Below, piece by piece: positions 8,735-17,617 of a stretch of 64,000 nucleotides of DNA. The DNA lies in NCBI GenBank assembly GCA_031363055.1, contig JANLTP010000154.1, forward strand, positions 1 to 64,000, in the 5' to 3' direction. Source of the DNA: JANLTP01 sp031363055. Its GTDB lineage: Bacteria; Pseudomonadota; Gammaproteobacteria; Burkholderiales; Burkholderiaceae_E. The translations under genes were made by a program, and so were the position numbers. Within the stretch, counting starts at the first letter, position 1, and every line of letters begins with the position of its first letter. Under the pieces are notes generated by a model, which did no database searches, was not told the DNA's origin, and worked only from the letters and a program-made list of their open reading frames with translations.

Positions 8735-9961
8735 ATGCCTGTCAATCTGTCGGCCCCGAACCCTGCTGATCTGCATCCGGTTACCGGTGTCCGACTGGGT
8801 GCTGCGCGAGCGGGCATCCGAAAGCCGAATCGCCGTGATCTGCTCGTCATTGAGCTGGCGACTGGTGCCCACGTGGCCGGTGTCTTCACGCAGAATCGCT
8901 TCTGCGCTGCGCCGGTGCGGGTCTGTCGCGAACATCTGGGCTTGATGTCAGGTATTCGCGCCTTGCTGATCAACACTGGCTGCGCCAATGCTGGTACCGG
9001 CGCCAGCGGCCTGGCTGATGCGCGCGCGAGTTGCAAGGAACTCGCTGCGCTGATGAGCATTCAACCCGAACAGGTGCTGCCGTTTTCAACCGGGGTCATT
9101 CTTGAGCCGTTACCGCTAGCACGTCTGCTTGCCGGTCTGCCACAGGCGCGTGAAGATCTGAGTGAGCGCAACTGGGCAATCGCCGGCGAAACCATCATGA
9201 CTACGGATACGGTGGCCAAGGTCGTCTCGCAAACCGCTGTCATCGATGGCAAAGCGGTCACCGTGACCGGCATGTGCAAGGGCGCCGGTATGATTCGCCC
9301 GAATATGGCAACGATGCTCAGCTTCATCGCGACCGATGCCTCGGTTGCGCAAGCTGTGCTGACGCGCTGGGTCCGCGAAGTCGCTGATCAGAGCTTTAAT
9401 CGGGTAACCGTTGATGGTGATACCTCCACCAATGATTCGTTTATTCTGATTGCCAGCGGCCAGGGCGCGCTATCGGTCGCCGACGGCGAATCCGCCGCCG
9501 CTCGGGCAGTGCTTGCATTGATCGTTGCGGTCGCGCAGAAACTGGCGCAGGCGATTGCGCGCGACGGCGAAGGCGCAACCAAGTTCATCACCGTGTCGGT
9601 CAGCCAGGCGCGCAATGAAGCGGAAGCGGCCAAGGTCGCCTATGCGATTGCCCATTCACCCTTGGTCAAGACCGCATTTTTCGCCTCTGATCCGAACCTG
9701 GGTCGAATTCTGTGTGCGATCGGTTATGCCGGTATTGACGATCTCGACGTCGATCACATTGAACTGTTTCTCGACGACGTTCATGTGGCGAGCGCCGGTG
9801 GCCGACATCCGCAGTATCGCGAAGAGCAGGGCCAGGCGGTCATGAAGAAGGCCGAAATCACGGTTCGAGTGCTGCTCGCTCGCGGTCAATCGGAGGCGAC
9901 GGTCTGGACCTGCGACTTTTCGCATGATTACGTCTCGATCAACGCTGACTATCGTTCCTGA
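8735..9961 (+). CDS. argJ: Bifunctional ornithine/glutamate N-acetyltransferase ArgJ
   Basis: Catalyses transfer of the acetyl group from N-acetylornithine to glutamate (and acetyl-CoA dependent glutamate acetylation), making arginine synthesis cyclic. It has 408 residues. The protein is autocleaved at a conserved Thr, here Thr193 in RPNMATMLSF, preceded by the typical KGAGMIRP block; oxyanion residues lie in the STGVI stretch (118-122). It starts six bases after secA ends and its last codons run into a 12-base tandem repeat. Confidence 0.96.
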   Translation: MPVNLSAPNPADLHPVTGVRLGAARAGIRKPNRRDLLVIELATGAHVAGVFTQNRFCAAPVRVCREHLGLMSGIRALLINTGCANAGTGASGLADARASCKELAALMSIQPEQVLPFSTGVILEPLPLARLLAGLPQAREDLSERNWAIAGETIMTTDTVAKVVSQTAVIDGKAVTVTGMCKGAGMIRPNMATMLSFIATDASVAQAVLTRWVREVADQSFNRVTVDGDTSTNDSFILIASGQGALSVADGESAAARAVLALIVAVAQKLAQAIARDGEGATKFITVSVSQARNEAEAAKVAYAIAHSPLVKTAFFASDPNLGRILCAIGYAGIDDLDVDHIELFLDDVHVASAGGRHPQYREEQGQAVMKKAEITVRVLLARGQSEATVWTCDFSHDYVSINADYRS

Positions 9962-10014
9962 GATTGTTCCTGAAATAGCTCCTGAAACAGCTTCTGAAAT
10001 AGTTCCTGAAATTT
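9955..10014 (+). repeat. 12-bp tandem repeat, five units, across the argJ stop
   Basis: Five adjacent 12-base units, consensus TTCCTGAAATAG, run from the last ArgJ codons to six bases before the next ATG. Because 12 is a multiple of three, the array stays open in the frame of the downstream ATPase gene, where it would encode repeats of the tetrapeptide VPEI. Confidence 0.9.
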
Positions 10015-10019
10015 CTCTG

Positions 10020-10937
10020 ATGAATCCCCTGAATGATCTGAAGCGCATTGCCGACCGCGCGGAAAAGCTGATCGACCGCATCGAGGCACTGCTACCCTCG
10101 ACGCGCCCGCCGGCCTGGGAACAGTCGACCGCCTATCGCTGGCGTCGTCGGCACACGGGGCTCGGCGTGCAGGGCTTTGTGCAGGCCGTGCGAACCGTTT
10201 CGAGTATTACTCTGGACGATTTGAAAAACGTCGACGATCAAAAACTGGCAATCGAGCGCAACACCCGGCAATTTGTGCAAAAGCTGCCAGCCAATAATGT
10301 GCTGCTGACCGGCTCCAGAGGTACTGGCAAGTCGTCGCTCATCAAGGCCTGCCTGAACGCGTATTCAGGCCAGGGCTTGCGCCTGATTGAAGTGGACAAG
10401 GACGATCTGGTTGATTTGCCCGACATCGTCGATCTGGTCGCGCAGCGCCCTGAACGTTTTATCGTATTCTGTGATGATCTCTCGTTCGATGACGGTGAAC
10501 CCGGCTACAAGGCTCTGAAGGTGGCGCTCGATGGTTCAGTGGCCGCCCAGTCCGACAATGTGCTCATCTACGCGACGTCGAATCGCCGTCATTTGATGCC
10601 CGAGTACATGAAGGAAAATCTCGAATACAAACATCAGGCCGATGGCGAGATTCACCCCGGTGAGACCAGTGAAGAAAAAATCTCACTGTCTGAGCGCTTC
10701 GGCGTTTGGGTATCGTTCTATCCGTTTCGCCAGGACGATTACTTGAGCATTGCATCGCACTGGCTGGGTCACTTTGGCTGTGATTCGAAGACTATCGACG
10801 CGGCGCGCGGTGATGCCTTGCGCTTCGCGCTCGAGCGCGGTTCTCGGTCCGGTCGGGTCGCCTGGCAATTTGCCAAAGACTATGCCGGTACGCGCGCGCT
10901 GTCGACCCGAAAAAAGCCGGTCAAACGTCGCGCTTGA
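10020..10937 (+). CDS. DUF815 AAA-type ATPase
   Basis: A 305-residue P-loop ATPase of the DUF815 family, function unknown. Walker A is LLTGSRGTGKSSLIKA (about residues 91-106) and Walker B is FIVFCDDLSFDD (about 145-156); a sensor-like stretch IYATSNRRHLM follows. ATG at 10020 is chosen because the upstream extension to 9924 consists of the tandem-repeat peptide and overlaps argJ; translation from upstream cannot be ruled out. It precedes the Nudix gene with a possible 4-base overlap. Confidence 0.85.
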   Translation: MNPLNDLKRIADRAEKLIDRIEALLPSTRPPAWEQSTAYRWRRRHTGLGVQGFVQAVRTVSSITLDDLKNVDDQKLAIERNTRQFVQKLPANNVLLTGSRGTGKSSLIKACLNAYSGQGLRLIEVDKDDLVDLPDIVDLVAQRPERFIVFCDDLSFDDGEPGYKALKVALDGSVAAQSDNVLIYATSNRRHLMPEYMKENLEYKHQADGEIHPGETSEEKISLSERFGVWVSFYPFRQDDYLSIASHWLGHFGCDSKTIDAARGDALRFALERGSRSGRVAWQFAKDYAGTRALSTRKKPVKRRA

Positions 10938-10963
10938 AAGACGAGCATGAAGGGCGCGCAGAC

Positions 10964-11809
10964 GTGACTAAACCTGTGTCGCCGATCATCGCTTCAATGG
11001 CTGGCGCTTCGCCCGCAGGCGCCACACGGGCGACGCTCGAGGTCGCCGTCGGGGTCGTGTTTCGCGAGGACGGCGCGGTACTGTTTGGCCAACGCCTGCC
11101 CGGCAAACCCTATGCCGGATGGTGGGAATTTCCCGGTGGCAAACTCGAAGTCGGTGAGTCGGTCGAACAGGCGCTGGCGCGTGAACTGCACGAGGAGCTT
11201 GGCCTGACGGTGACCGAATCGGTGCCCTGGGTCGTGCGCGAGTTTGATTATCCGCATGCCTATGTTCGATTGCATTTTCAACGAGTCACCCGTTACGTCG
11301 GGGTGCCACAGTCTCGGGAAGGTCAGCAACTGAGTTGGCAGCAGGTTGGCGAACTCAGCGTGACGCCGATACTGCCGGCGGCATTACCGGTTATCGAGTG
11401 GCTGACCTTGCCCACGCAGATACATTGCATCGCGGCCGATGCGCTGGCGCAAAAGCCAAATTCGACGTCGCCCAATGCGATGCGGCTGCTTCGAAGTGAT
11501 GACGAATTACCGGACAGCGGTGTTCTATTCGAGCAACACGCCCTCGACGGCCAGATCTGGTCGAGTCAGCGCCTGCAAGACAGCCGTGCGCTGAACGGAT
11601 CGTTGATCCAGGCGGTGATCTGTTCGAAGCAAGCCGACATTGATCGGGCGGCGGAACTGAATTTTGATCTGGTGATCGCCGATCAGTCGCTGTCGGCGTC
11701 GGCTCGCAAGGCTCTGGCGCGGACAACCCGCTTGCCGCTGTTTGTCTTCGAATCGGATCTGGCGCTCGCGCGGGCGAGCGGCGCGCACGGAATCGCACGC
11801 ATGCGCTAA
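10964..11809 (+). CDS. Nudix hydrolase (MutT-like) with ThiE-like tail
   Basis: Predicted to hydrolyse oxidised nucleoside triphosphates such as 8-oxo-dGTP. The Nudix box is complete (GGKLEVGESVEQALARE, then LHEELGL). The tail from about residue 155 ends in LARASGAHGIARMR, which resembles the last strand of a thiamine-phosphate-synthase fold; the tail is short and lacks recognisable ThiE catalytic residues, so it is probably non-catalytic. The start is uncertain: GTG at 10964 with AAGGG upstream, TTG at 10934 overlapping the previous stop, or ATG at 10997. Confidence 0.85.
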   Translation: MTKPVSPIIASMAGASPAGATRATLEVAVGVVFREDGAVLFGQRLPGKPYAGWWEFPGGKLEVGESVEQALARELHEELGLTVTESVPWVVREFDYPHAYVRLHFQRVTRYVGVPQSREGQQLSWQQVGELSVTPILPAALPVIEWLTLPTQIHCIAADALAQKPNSTSPNAMRLLRSDDELPDSGVLFEQHALDGQIWSSQRLQDSRALNGSLIQAVICSKQADIDRAAELNFDLVIADQSLSASARKALARTTRLPLFVFESDLALARASGAHGIARMR

Positions 11810-11832
11810 AGGCGCGTCAGTTGATCAGCACT

Positions 11833-12036
11833 TCAGGACGGCTTGCGGTCCGAATCATCCTCAAGGACACTTTCAAGCGGATTGCCGGGCACGACATACT
11901 CGTCGGACGCCCAGGCACCGAGATCGATGGTCTTGCATTGCGGTGAACAAAACGGTCGCGACGGATTGCTCGTCGCGTAGACGGTTTTCTTGCCGCATCT
12001 CGGGCAATTCACCAGGGGCGGTTTGCGTTCGGCCAC
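11833..12036 (-). CDS. yacG: DNA gyrase inhibitor YacG
   Basis: A small zinc protein (67 residues) of the YacG family, whose E. coli member binds GyrB and inhibits gyrase. Four zinc-ligand cysteines are visible: Cys11 and Cys14 (CPRC) and Cys30 and Cys34 (FCSPQC), followed by an acidic tail. The start codon is GTG. It is the last gene of a minus-strand run pilB-pilC-pilD-coaE-zapD-yacG. Confidence 0.93.
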   Translation of the reverse strand: MAERKPPLVNCPRCGKKTVYATSNPSRPFCSPQCKTIDLGAWASDEYVVPGNPLESVLEDDSDRKPS

Positions 12037-12069
12037 GATGAGACTTTGAATAGGGGAGGTTAGTGAGGT

Positions 12070-12825
12070 CTAAAAGTTACAGAGCGACAGTTCGAAATCA
12101 ACGGTGCCATCAAATGGCTTGGGTCTCAAATCGCCGTCTTGCGAAGTGAACCGAATCCAAAGCAGGTATTTGTTGGCGCTGATCTCCGGAATCGCGCCTT
12201 GCGACGAATCCAGCCGAACCTGCGCCATCTGATAGGTTTTGCCACCCAGGGGTTGCTGAAAACTGCCGGCCTGGGCCTGCAGTTTCGAGCGGTGCGCGCT
12301 CTCTCGCAGTAGCTTCAGCACAATCGTCAAGCCACTCACCAGCGGCCGAAACGGCTCGGTCCATTTCGCCAGATCGCGTTGTCGCATCGAGGCTGGCCGG
12401 TTCTGCCAGGCGTGATAGGACGGCAGGTCAAACTCGCAGGCACCGCCGGCAATGATCGCGCGACTGCGAATGCTCATCAGCCATTCGTTATCGCGCAGGT
12501 GTTGCCCGGTCTTGCCGGTGATCGCATTCATGCGACTGACTGCTGTATCAACTTGCGCCAGCACCTGATCCAACGCTTCGGTGGATACGTCGGGGCTGCC
12601 TCGAAACGCGTTCAGGGTCAGCCGATGCCGCTCGAGCTCCTGGACGGTATCGGTTCGCAGATCGGCACGTGCCGTGACATCAAGCACGTCAAACAAGGTC
12701 ATCAGCGCTGCGTGATGGTCGTTAGGCTGCTCCTTGCGCGAGAAATACTCAACCCGCTCGAACAGATCCTCGAGCCGCATCAGAGTGCGAACTCGCTCGT
12801 TGAATGGATACTCGTAAAGAATCAA
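12070..12825 (-). CDS. zapD: Z-ring associated protein ZapD
   Basis: Cytoplasmic protein that cross-links FtsZ filaments. 251 residues, the usual family length, beginning MILYEYPFNERVRTLMRLE, the conserved opening of ZapD (formerly DUF1342). The start codon is TTG, supported by that conserved opening rather than by a ribosome site. The mostly helical N-terminal part and beta C-terminal part are complete. Its partner FtsZ is encoded 10 kb away in this window. Confidence 0.93.
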   Translation of the reverse strand: MILYEYPFNERVRTLMRLEDLFERVEYFSRKEQPNDHHAALMTLFDVLDVTARADLRTDTVQELERHRLTLNAFRGSPDVSTEALDQVLAQVDTAVSRMNAITGKTGQHLRDNEWLMSIRSRAIIAGGACEFDLPSYHAWQNRPASMRQRDLAKWTEPFRPLVSGLTIVLKLLRESAHRSKLQAQAGSFQQPLGGKTYQMAQVRLDSSQGAIPEISANKYLLWIRFTSQDGDLRPKPFDGTVDFELSLCNF

Positions 12826-12899
12826 AACGCACAGGTCCTGATGGGGATTCCTCGAAACTGCCCGGATTGTGAATGAAACGACGTTTCTTTACAAACCGG

Positions 12900-13532
12900 T
12901 CAGTGCCGGGCAGTGCCCGCCAACGTCAGGTATTGCTGATGCAGCGCCTGCACCTGCGCGGCGATCGCGCCGGCTTCTCCGCTGTTATCGACCACGTCGT
13001 CGGCCGCTGCCAGCCTTTGCGCGCGGCTGGCCTGCGCCTTCATGATCGCGAGCACCTGATCGTGCGGCAGTTGGCTGCGTGCCATGACGCGCGCGATCTG
13101 GACCTCTTCGGGACAGTCCACTACCAGTACGCGTTGAACGCGCTTTTTATGGCCGCCAGTTTCGACCAGCAGTGGTACTACCATCATGACGTAGGGGCTG
13201 CGTGCGGCGGCGACCTGGGCGTCGCTCTCGGCGCGAATCATGGGGTGCAAGATCGACTCCAGGCGTACCCTTGCACCCGGATCCTTGAATACCTTTTCGC
13301 GCATGACCGCGCGGTCCATACGGCCGTCGGCAGCCGCAATCTCGTGACCAAAGGCGTTGATCAGTGCAGGCATGGCCGGGCCGTTCGGCGCGGTCATTTG
13401 ATGGGCGATCAGATCGGCGTCGACCAACGTCACCCCGAGCGCCGAAAACTGATCGGCCACCGTCGTTTTGCCACTGCCGATGCCACCGGTCAGGCCGACC
13501 AGGAAGGGCGGCTTCACGCCGACGGGCTTCAT
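12900..13532 (-). CDS. coaE: Dephospho-CoA kinase CoaE
   Basis: Phosphorylates the 3'-hydroxyl of dephospho-CoA, the last step of CoA synthesis. 210 residues. The P-loop is GGIGSGKT at residues 16-23, and the CoaE lid region (SILHPMIR) and VVPLLVETG block are present. The true start is the ATG at 13532, whose ATG overlaps the pilD stop (ATGA); the much longer open frame upstream is out-of-frame pilD sequence. Confidence 0.95.
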   Translation of the reverse strand: MKPVGVKPPFLVGLTGGIGSGKTTVADQFSALGVTLVDADLIAHQMTAPNGPAMPALINAFGHEIAAADGRMDRAVMREKVFKDPGARVRLESILHPMIRAESDAQVAAARSPYVMMVVPLLVETGGHKKRVQRVLVVDCPEEVQIARVMARSQLPHDQVLAIMKAQASRAQRLAAADDVVDNSGEAGAIAAQVQALHQQYLTLAGTARH

Positions 13533-14389
13533 ATGCGCAGCAACATCGTGTTGATCGGCTCGCGCAAGTACAACATCAGCAAACCGGCGCCGGCCAGGTA
13601 GGGGCCGAAGGGCATGGCAGTCTCGCGGCCGCGTTTGGCCAGCACGATCAGCGCAATACCGATGACGGCGCCAACGATCGACGAGAGCAGAATGATCGCT
13701 GGAATCGATTGCCAGCCAAACCAGGCGCCGAGTGCGCCGAGCAGCTTGAAGTCGCCGTAGCCCATTCCTTCCTTGCCGGTCACGAGCTTGAATACCCAAT
13801 ACACCGACCATAGCAGCAGATAGCCGAACATGGCGCCGATCACAGCGTCGCGCAGGGGTGTGAACAGGCCGAACAGATTGACCGCCAATCCAAGCCACAG
13901 CAGCGGCAAGGTCATCGAGTCCGGCAGCAGTTGCGTGTCAACGTCAATCATCGCGAGCGTCAGCAGAATCATGCTGAAGACGACGGCCGCGAGGCCAACC
14001 GCATTAAAACCGAGATAGCCGACCGCTGCTGCGCTCAGCAAGGCGGTGCTCGCCTCGATGATCGGATAGCGCGCCGAGATAGGCGCGCTACACGACGAAC
14101 ACTTGCCGCGCAGGATCAACCACGAAAGAATCGGAATATTTTCCCAGGCGCGAATCGCATGACCGCAATGCGGACAACTCGAGCGCGGCGTCACCAGGTT
14201 GAACGCTGTCGGCGTCGTCACGGCTTCGCCGCGCAACTCGGCTGCCTCAGCCGCCCAGGCCTGTTCCATCATCTTCGGCAGGCGATAAATGACGACGTTC
14301 AGAAAGCTGCCGATCAACAGACCGAACAGGGCGGTGAACGCCATCGCCATGGCGGGCGTCTGCCCGAGTGCTTCAAACATGGCAATCAT
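13529..14389 (-). CDS. pilD: Prepilin leader peptidase / N-methyltransferase PilD
   Basis: Inner-membrane aspartic protease that cleaves and N-methylates type IV prepilins and pseudopilins. 286 residues with about eight membrane segments. The cytoplasmic zinc motif is Cys72, Cys75, Cys97, Cys100; the catalytic aspartates are in AMIDVDTQLLPD (about 149-151) and GYGDFK (Asp213). It overlaps coaE by four bases and follows pilC. The pilins themselves are not in this window. Confidence 0.95.
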   Translation of the reverse strand: MIAMFEALGQTPAMAMAFTALFGLLIGSFLNVVIYRLPKMMEQAWAAEAAELRGEAVTTPTAFNLVTPRSSCPHCGHAIRAWENIPILSWLILRGKCSSCSAPISARYPIIEASTALLSAAAVGYLGFNAVGLAAVVFSMILLTLAMIDVDTQLLPDSMTLPLLWLGLAVNLFGLFTPLRDAVIGAMFGYLLLWSVYWVFKLVTGKEGMGYGDFKLLGALGAWFGWQSIPAIILLSSIVGAVIGIALIVLAKRGRETAMPFGPYLAGAGLLMLYLREPINTMLLRI

Positions 14390-14428
14390 TAAATCATCAA
14401 GCGCAAAGGTGTTGGTTGCGAATGCGCC

Positions 14429-15655
14429 TCAGACGACCTGGCCGAGCTTGAAAATCGGCAAGTACATGGCGACTACCAGGCCGCCAATCAGCACGCCCAG
14501 AAACACCATGATGAGTGGCTCCATCAAGCTCGACAAACTGGCGACTGCCTCGTCAACCTCGCGCTCGTAAATGTCGGCGGCCTTGCCCAACATGCCATCA
14601 AGCGATCCCGACTCCTCGCCGATCAGCGCCATCTGGATGACCATGTTTGGAAACAGATTGACGTTTTGCATCGAGACAGTCAGGCTGGTGCCGGTAGACA
14701 CTTCCTGCTGGATCTTCTTGGTCGCCATCAAGTAGACATAGTTGCCGCAAGCGCCACCGACCGAATCAAGCGCCTCGACCAGCGGCACGCCGGCCGCGAA
14801 CATGGTGCCCAGGGTACGCAGCCAGCGCGCTACGGTGGCTTTCTCCAGCACCGAACCAAAGATCGGCACCTTGAGCATGAGCTTGTCCATGAACATCTGT
14901 ACTTTGGGCGAGCGTCGCCAGGCCTGCAACAGGAAGTAAATGGTGCCGCCGATAATGCCGAAAATCAGATACCAATATTTGGTGAAGTAATCGGACATCG
15001 CGATCACGATCAAGGTCGGTGCGGGCAGATCGGCACCAAAGCTCGAGAACACATCCTTGAACGCGGGAATCACGAACAACATGATGACGGTCACCACAAT
15101 ACCGGCGACGGCCAACACAGCCGCCGGATAGAACAGGGCCGATTTGATCTGGCCCTTGATGGCCATGATCTTTTCCTTGTAAGTGGCGAGTCGATCGAGC
15201 AGGTCATCCAGAATACCCGCCTGCTCGCCGGCGCCGACCAGATTGCAGAACAACGAGTCGAAGTAAAGCGGGTATTTGCGAAACGAAGCGGACAGTGACG
15301 AGCCGGTTTCGACGTCCTGTTTGATATCGGTAAAAAGCTTGGCTACGGCATTGTTCGAAGTGCCTTTGGCGACGATGTCAAAGGCCTGCAGCAGCGGTAC
15401 GCCCGCGCGCATCATCGTCGATAACTGCCGGGTGAACAGGGTAATGTCTTTCTCGGTGATTTTGCCGCCGCGTTTGATCCGGCGCTTCTTGACGCTTTTG
15501 ACCGTGATACCTTGCCGGCGCAGGGTTGAGCTGACCACATGTTCGCCGCCCGCGCGCATTTCACCGCGCACGGTTTTCCCCGCGCGGTCCTTGCCTTCCC
15601 AGGTGAAGGTTGATTCCTTGACCGGGGGTCGTATGCTTGCGGCTTTGGTGGCCAT
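14429..15655 (-). CDS. pilC: Type IV pilus inner-membrane platform protein PilC
   Basis: Polytopic platform protein of the T2SF/GspF family that couples the PilB motor to pilus assembly. 408 residues with two repeated T2SF domains (about 70-195 and 275-400) and three membrane segments (near 175-197, 222-245 and 380-400). The motifs ITLFTRQLSTMMRAGVPL and LRTLGTMFAAGVPLVEAL show the internal duplication. It lies between pilB and pilD, 44 bases from pilB. Confidence 0.95.
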   Translation of the reverse strand: MATKAASIRPPVKESTFTWEGKDRAGKTVRGEMRAGGEHVVSSTLRRQGITVKSVKKRRIKRGGKITEKDITLFTRQLSTMMRAGVPLLQAFDIVAKGTSNNAVAKLFTDIKQDVETGSSLSASFRKYPLYFDSLFCNLVGAGEQAGILDDLLDRLATYKEKIMAIKGQIKSALFYPAAVLAVAGIVVTVIMLFVIPAFKDVFSSFGADLPAPTLIVIAMSDYFTKYWYLIFGIIGGTIYFLLQAWRRSPKVQMFMDKLMLKVPIFGSVLEKATVARWLRTLGTMFAAGVPLVEALDSVGGACGNYVYLMATKKIQQEVSTGTSLTVSMQNVNLFPNMVIQMALIGEESGSLDGMLGKAADIYEREVDEAVASLSSLMEPLIMVFLGVLIGGLVVAMYLPIFKLGQVV

Positions 15656-15699
15656 CGGCTCAGTTCCTTGCTTGATTTATGGTCGGTACTAGCCGGACA

Positions 15700-17430
15700 T
15701 CAGTCATTGGTGCAACCGAGCACTTCGGCGATGGTGGTGTGACCTTGCTTGACCTTGATCAGTCCGGAACGGCGCAGATCATTGATATTTTCACGCTTCG
15801 ATTGTTCGGCGATTTGCATGGCGTTGCCGTTGGCCAAAATAATGCGCTGCATTTCTTCCGAGATCGGCATGACCTGATAGATACCCACCCGCCCCTTATA
15901 GCCAGCACCGCCACAACGATCGCATCCGACCGGGCGAAATGGCATCCAGGTACCGTCGAGGTCTTCATCGCGATAACCGGCGGTACGCAGCGCGTCTTCA
16001 TCGAGATCGGCCGGTTGCTTGCAGGTACACAGTCGCCGGGCCAGGCGCTGAGCCGTGATCATGATGACCGACGATGCAATATTGAACGGTGCGACGCCCA
16101 TGTTCATAAGGCGGGTCAACGTAGTCGGTGCGTCGTTGGTGTGCAAGGTCGACATGACCATGTGGCCGGTTTGTGCAGCTTTGATGGCAATGTCCGCTGT
16201 ATCGAGATCGCGAATCTCACCGACCATGATGACATCCGGGTCCTGGCGCAGAAACGATTTCAGCGCGACTGCAAAAGTCAGCCCCGCCTTGTCATTGACA
16301 TTGACCTGATTGATACCCGGCAAGTTGATCTCGGCCGGATCCTCGGCGGTCGCAATATTTACGCCGGGTTGGTTCAAAATGTTCAGGCAGGTGTAGAGCG
16401 AAACGGTCTTGCCCGAGCCGGTCGGGCCGGTGACCAGCACCATACCGTACGGGCGCTTGACGGCGTCGAGTAGTTTGACTTTCTGATCGGGATCGTAGCC
16501 CAGCGCTTCAATGCCCAACTTGGCCGACGAGGGGTCGAGAATACGCATCACGATCTTCTCACCGAACAGCGTCGGCAAGGTCGAGACCCGGAAGTCAATC
16601 GCCCGGTTGCCAGACATCACCAATTTCATCCGGCCGTCTTGCGGCACGCGTTTCTCGGAAATATCGAGCCGCGAAATGACCTTGATTCGCGACGATAGCT
16701 TGTCCTTGATGGCCAGCGGCGGTTGCGTGATCTCGCGCAGTTCGCCGTCGATTCGAAACCGAATCCGATAGAACTTTTCGTACGGTTCAAAATGAATATC
16801 GGAGGCACCGCTCTGGATGCCATCGAGCAGAATCTTTTGCAGGAACTTGACGACCGGCGCATCGTCGACCTCGGCCGCGTCGGCAACCTGGGCGGCCTGA
16901 TCGTCGTTGGTGACCTCGAGATCCAGTGAATCATCGATCATCGACGAGAGCTGGTCGTTGGCGGTCTTGATGAACTTCTCGAGCACCTTCATGAGCTTGT
17001 CGTGCTCGACGATAATCGGGTCGACGACCGCTTCGGCCTGGAACTTGATCCGGTCGATGGATTGAAGATCGGTCGGATCGGACATGGCAACCGACAATCG
17101 ATTGCCGCGCCGGCCCAACGGCAACACGCGGGTTTCGCCGGCCAGTTTTTTGTCGATCAAATCGGCAGGAAGGCCGGCAATATCAACTGCATCGAGATCG
17201 AGCAACGGATGGCCGAAGGTGTCGGCCGCGAATTTCGCGAGTTGTGCGGACTTGATTGGGCCGCCGGCGATCAGTTGATCAATAAAGCTGGTATTGGCAT
17301 CGTCGGCCTTCTTTTGAAGCGCCGCCGCTTCGTCGACCCGCAACAGTCGATGTTGCACCAAGGCGCGGCCGAGGCCGGCAAGCGTGACCTGGGTTTCGCT
17401 GGTGGTTGACGAAGGAGTGGCGACGGCCAT
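15700..17430 (-). CDS. pilB: Type IV pilus extension ATPase PilB
   Basis: Hexameric ATPase that powers pilus extension. 576 residues: an N-terminal MshEN-type domain (about 10-150), then the secretion ATPase domain. Walker A GPTGSGKT is at 335-342, the Walker B region QDPDVIMVGEIRD near 396-408, and a zinc-binding tetracysteine set (CTC, then CDRCGGAGYKGR) near 485-520. It is complete and starts at an ATG preceded by AAGGGAC-like sequence with no strong ribosome site. First gene of the pilBCD-coaE-zapD-yacG run. Confidence 0.95.
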   Translation of the reverse strand: MAVATPSSTTSETQVTLAGLGRALVQHRLLRVDEAAALQKKADDANTSFIDQLIAGGPIKSAQLAKFAADTFGHPLLDLDAVDIAGLPADLIDKKLAGETRVLPLGRRGNRLSVAMSDPTDLQSIDRIKFQAEAVVDPIIVEHDKLMKVLEKFIKTANDQLSSMIDDSLDLEVTNDDQAAQVADAAEVDDAPVVKFLQKILLDGIQSGASDIHFEPYEKFYRIRFRIDGELREITQPPLAIKDKLSSRIKVISRLDISEKRVPQDGRMKLVMSGNRAIDFRVSTLPTLFGEKIVMRILDPSSAKLGIEALGYDPDQKVKLLDAVKRPYGMVLVTGPTGSGKTVSLYTCLNILNQPGVNIATAEDPAEINLPGINQVNVNDKAGLTFAVALKSFLRQDPDVIMVGEIRDLDTADIAIKAAQTGHMVMSTLHTNDAPTTLTRLMNMGVAPFNIASSVIMITAQRLARRLCTCKQPADLDEDALRTAGYRDEDLDGTWMPFRPVGCDRCGGAGYKGRVGIYQVMPISEEMQRIILANGNAMQIAEQSKRENINDLRRSGLIKVKQGHTTIAEVLGCTND

Positions 17431-17617
17431 ACGGTTGTCCGGTAGTCCCTGTTATGAGTGCTCACTATGATCGCCTACTCGTGCCGGACTCGGCAGACCG
17501 GGGATGCGAACGGAGGATGAGCGCGGACTATCGGCGGATGAACGGCCACTGCGTCGGCAGAATGCGACAGGCCGGGTCTGGGGACACGGATCAAGTGATC
17601 GAGCCATTAGCCCTTGC

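Noticed and set aside
9955..10014. CRISPR-like array
   Set aside because: Units are adjacent with no spacers; it is a simple tandem repeat.
13533..13898. N-terminal extension of CoaE
   Set aside because: The P-loop start at 13532 matches the family; the extension is out-of-frame pilD.
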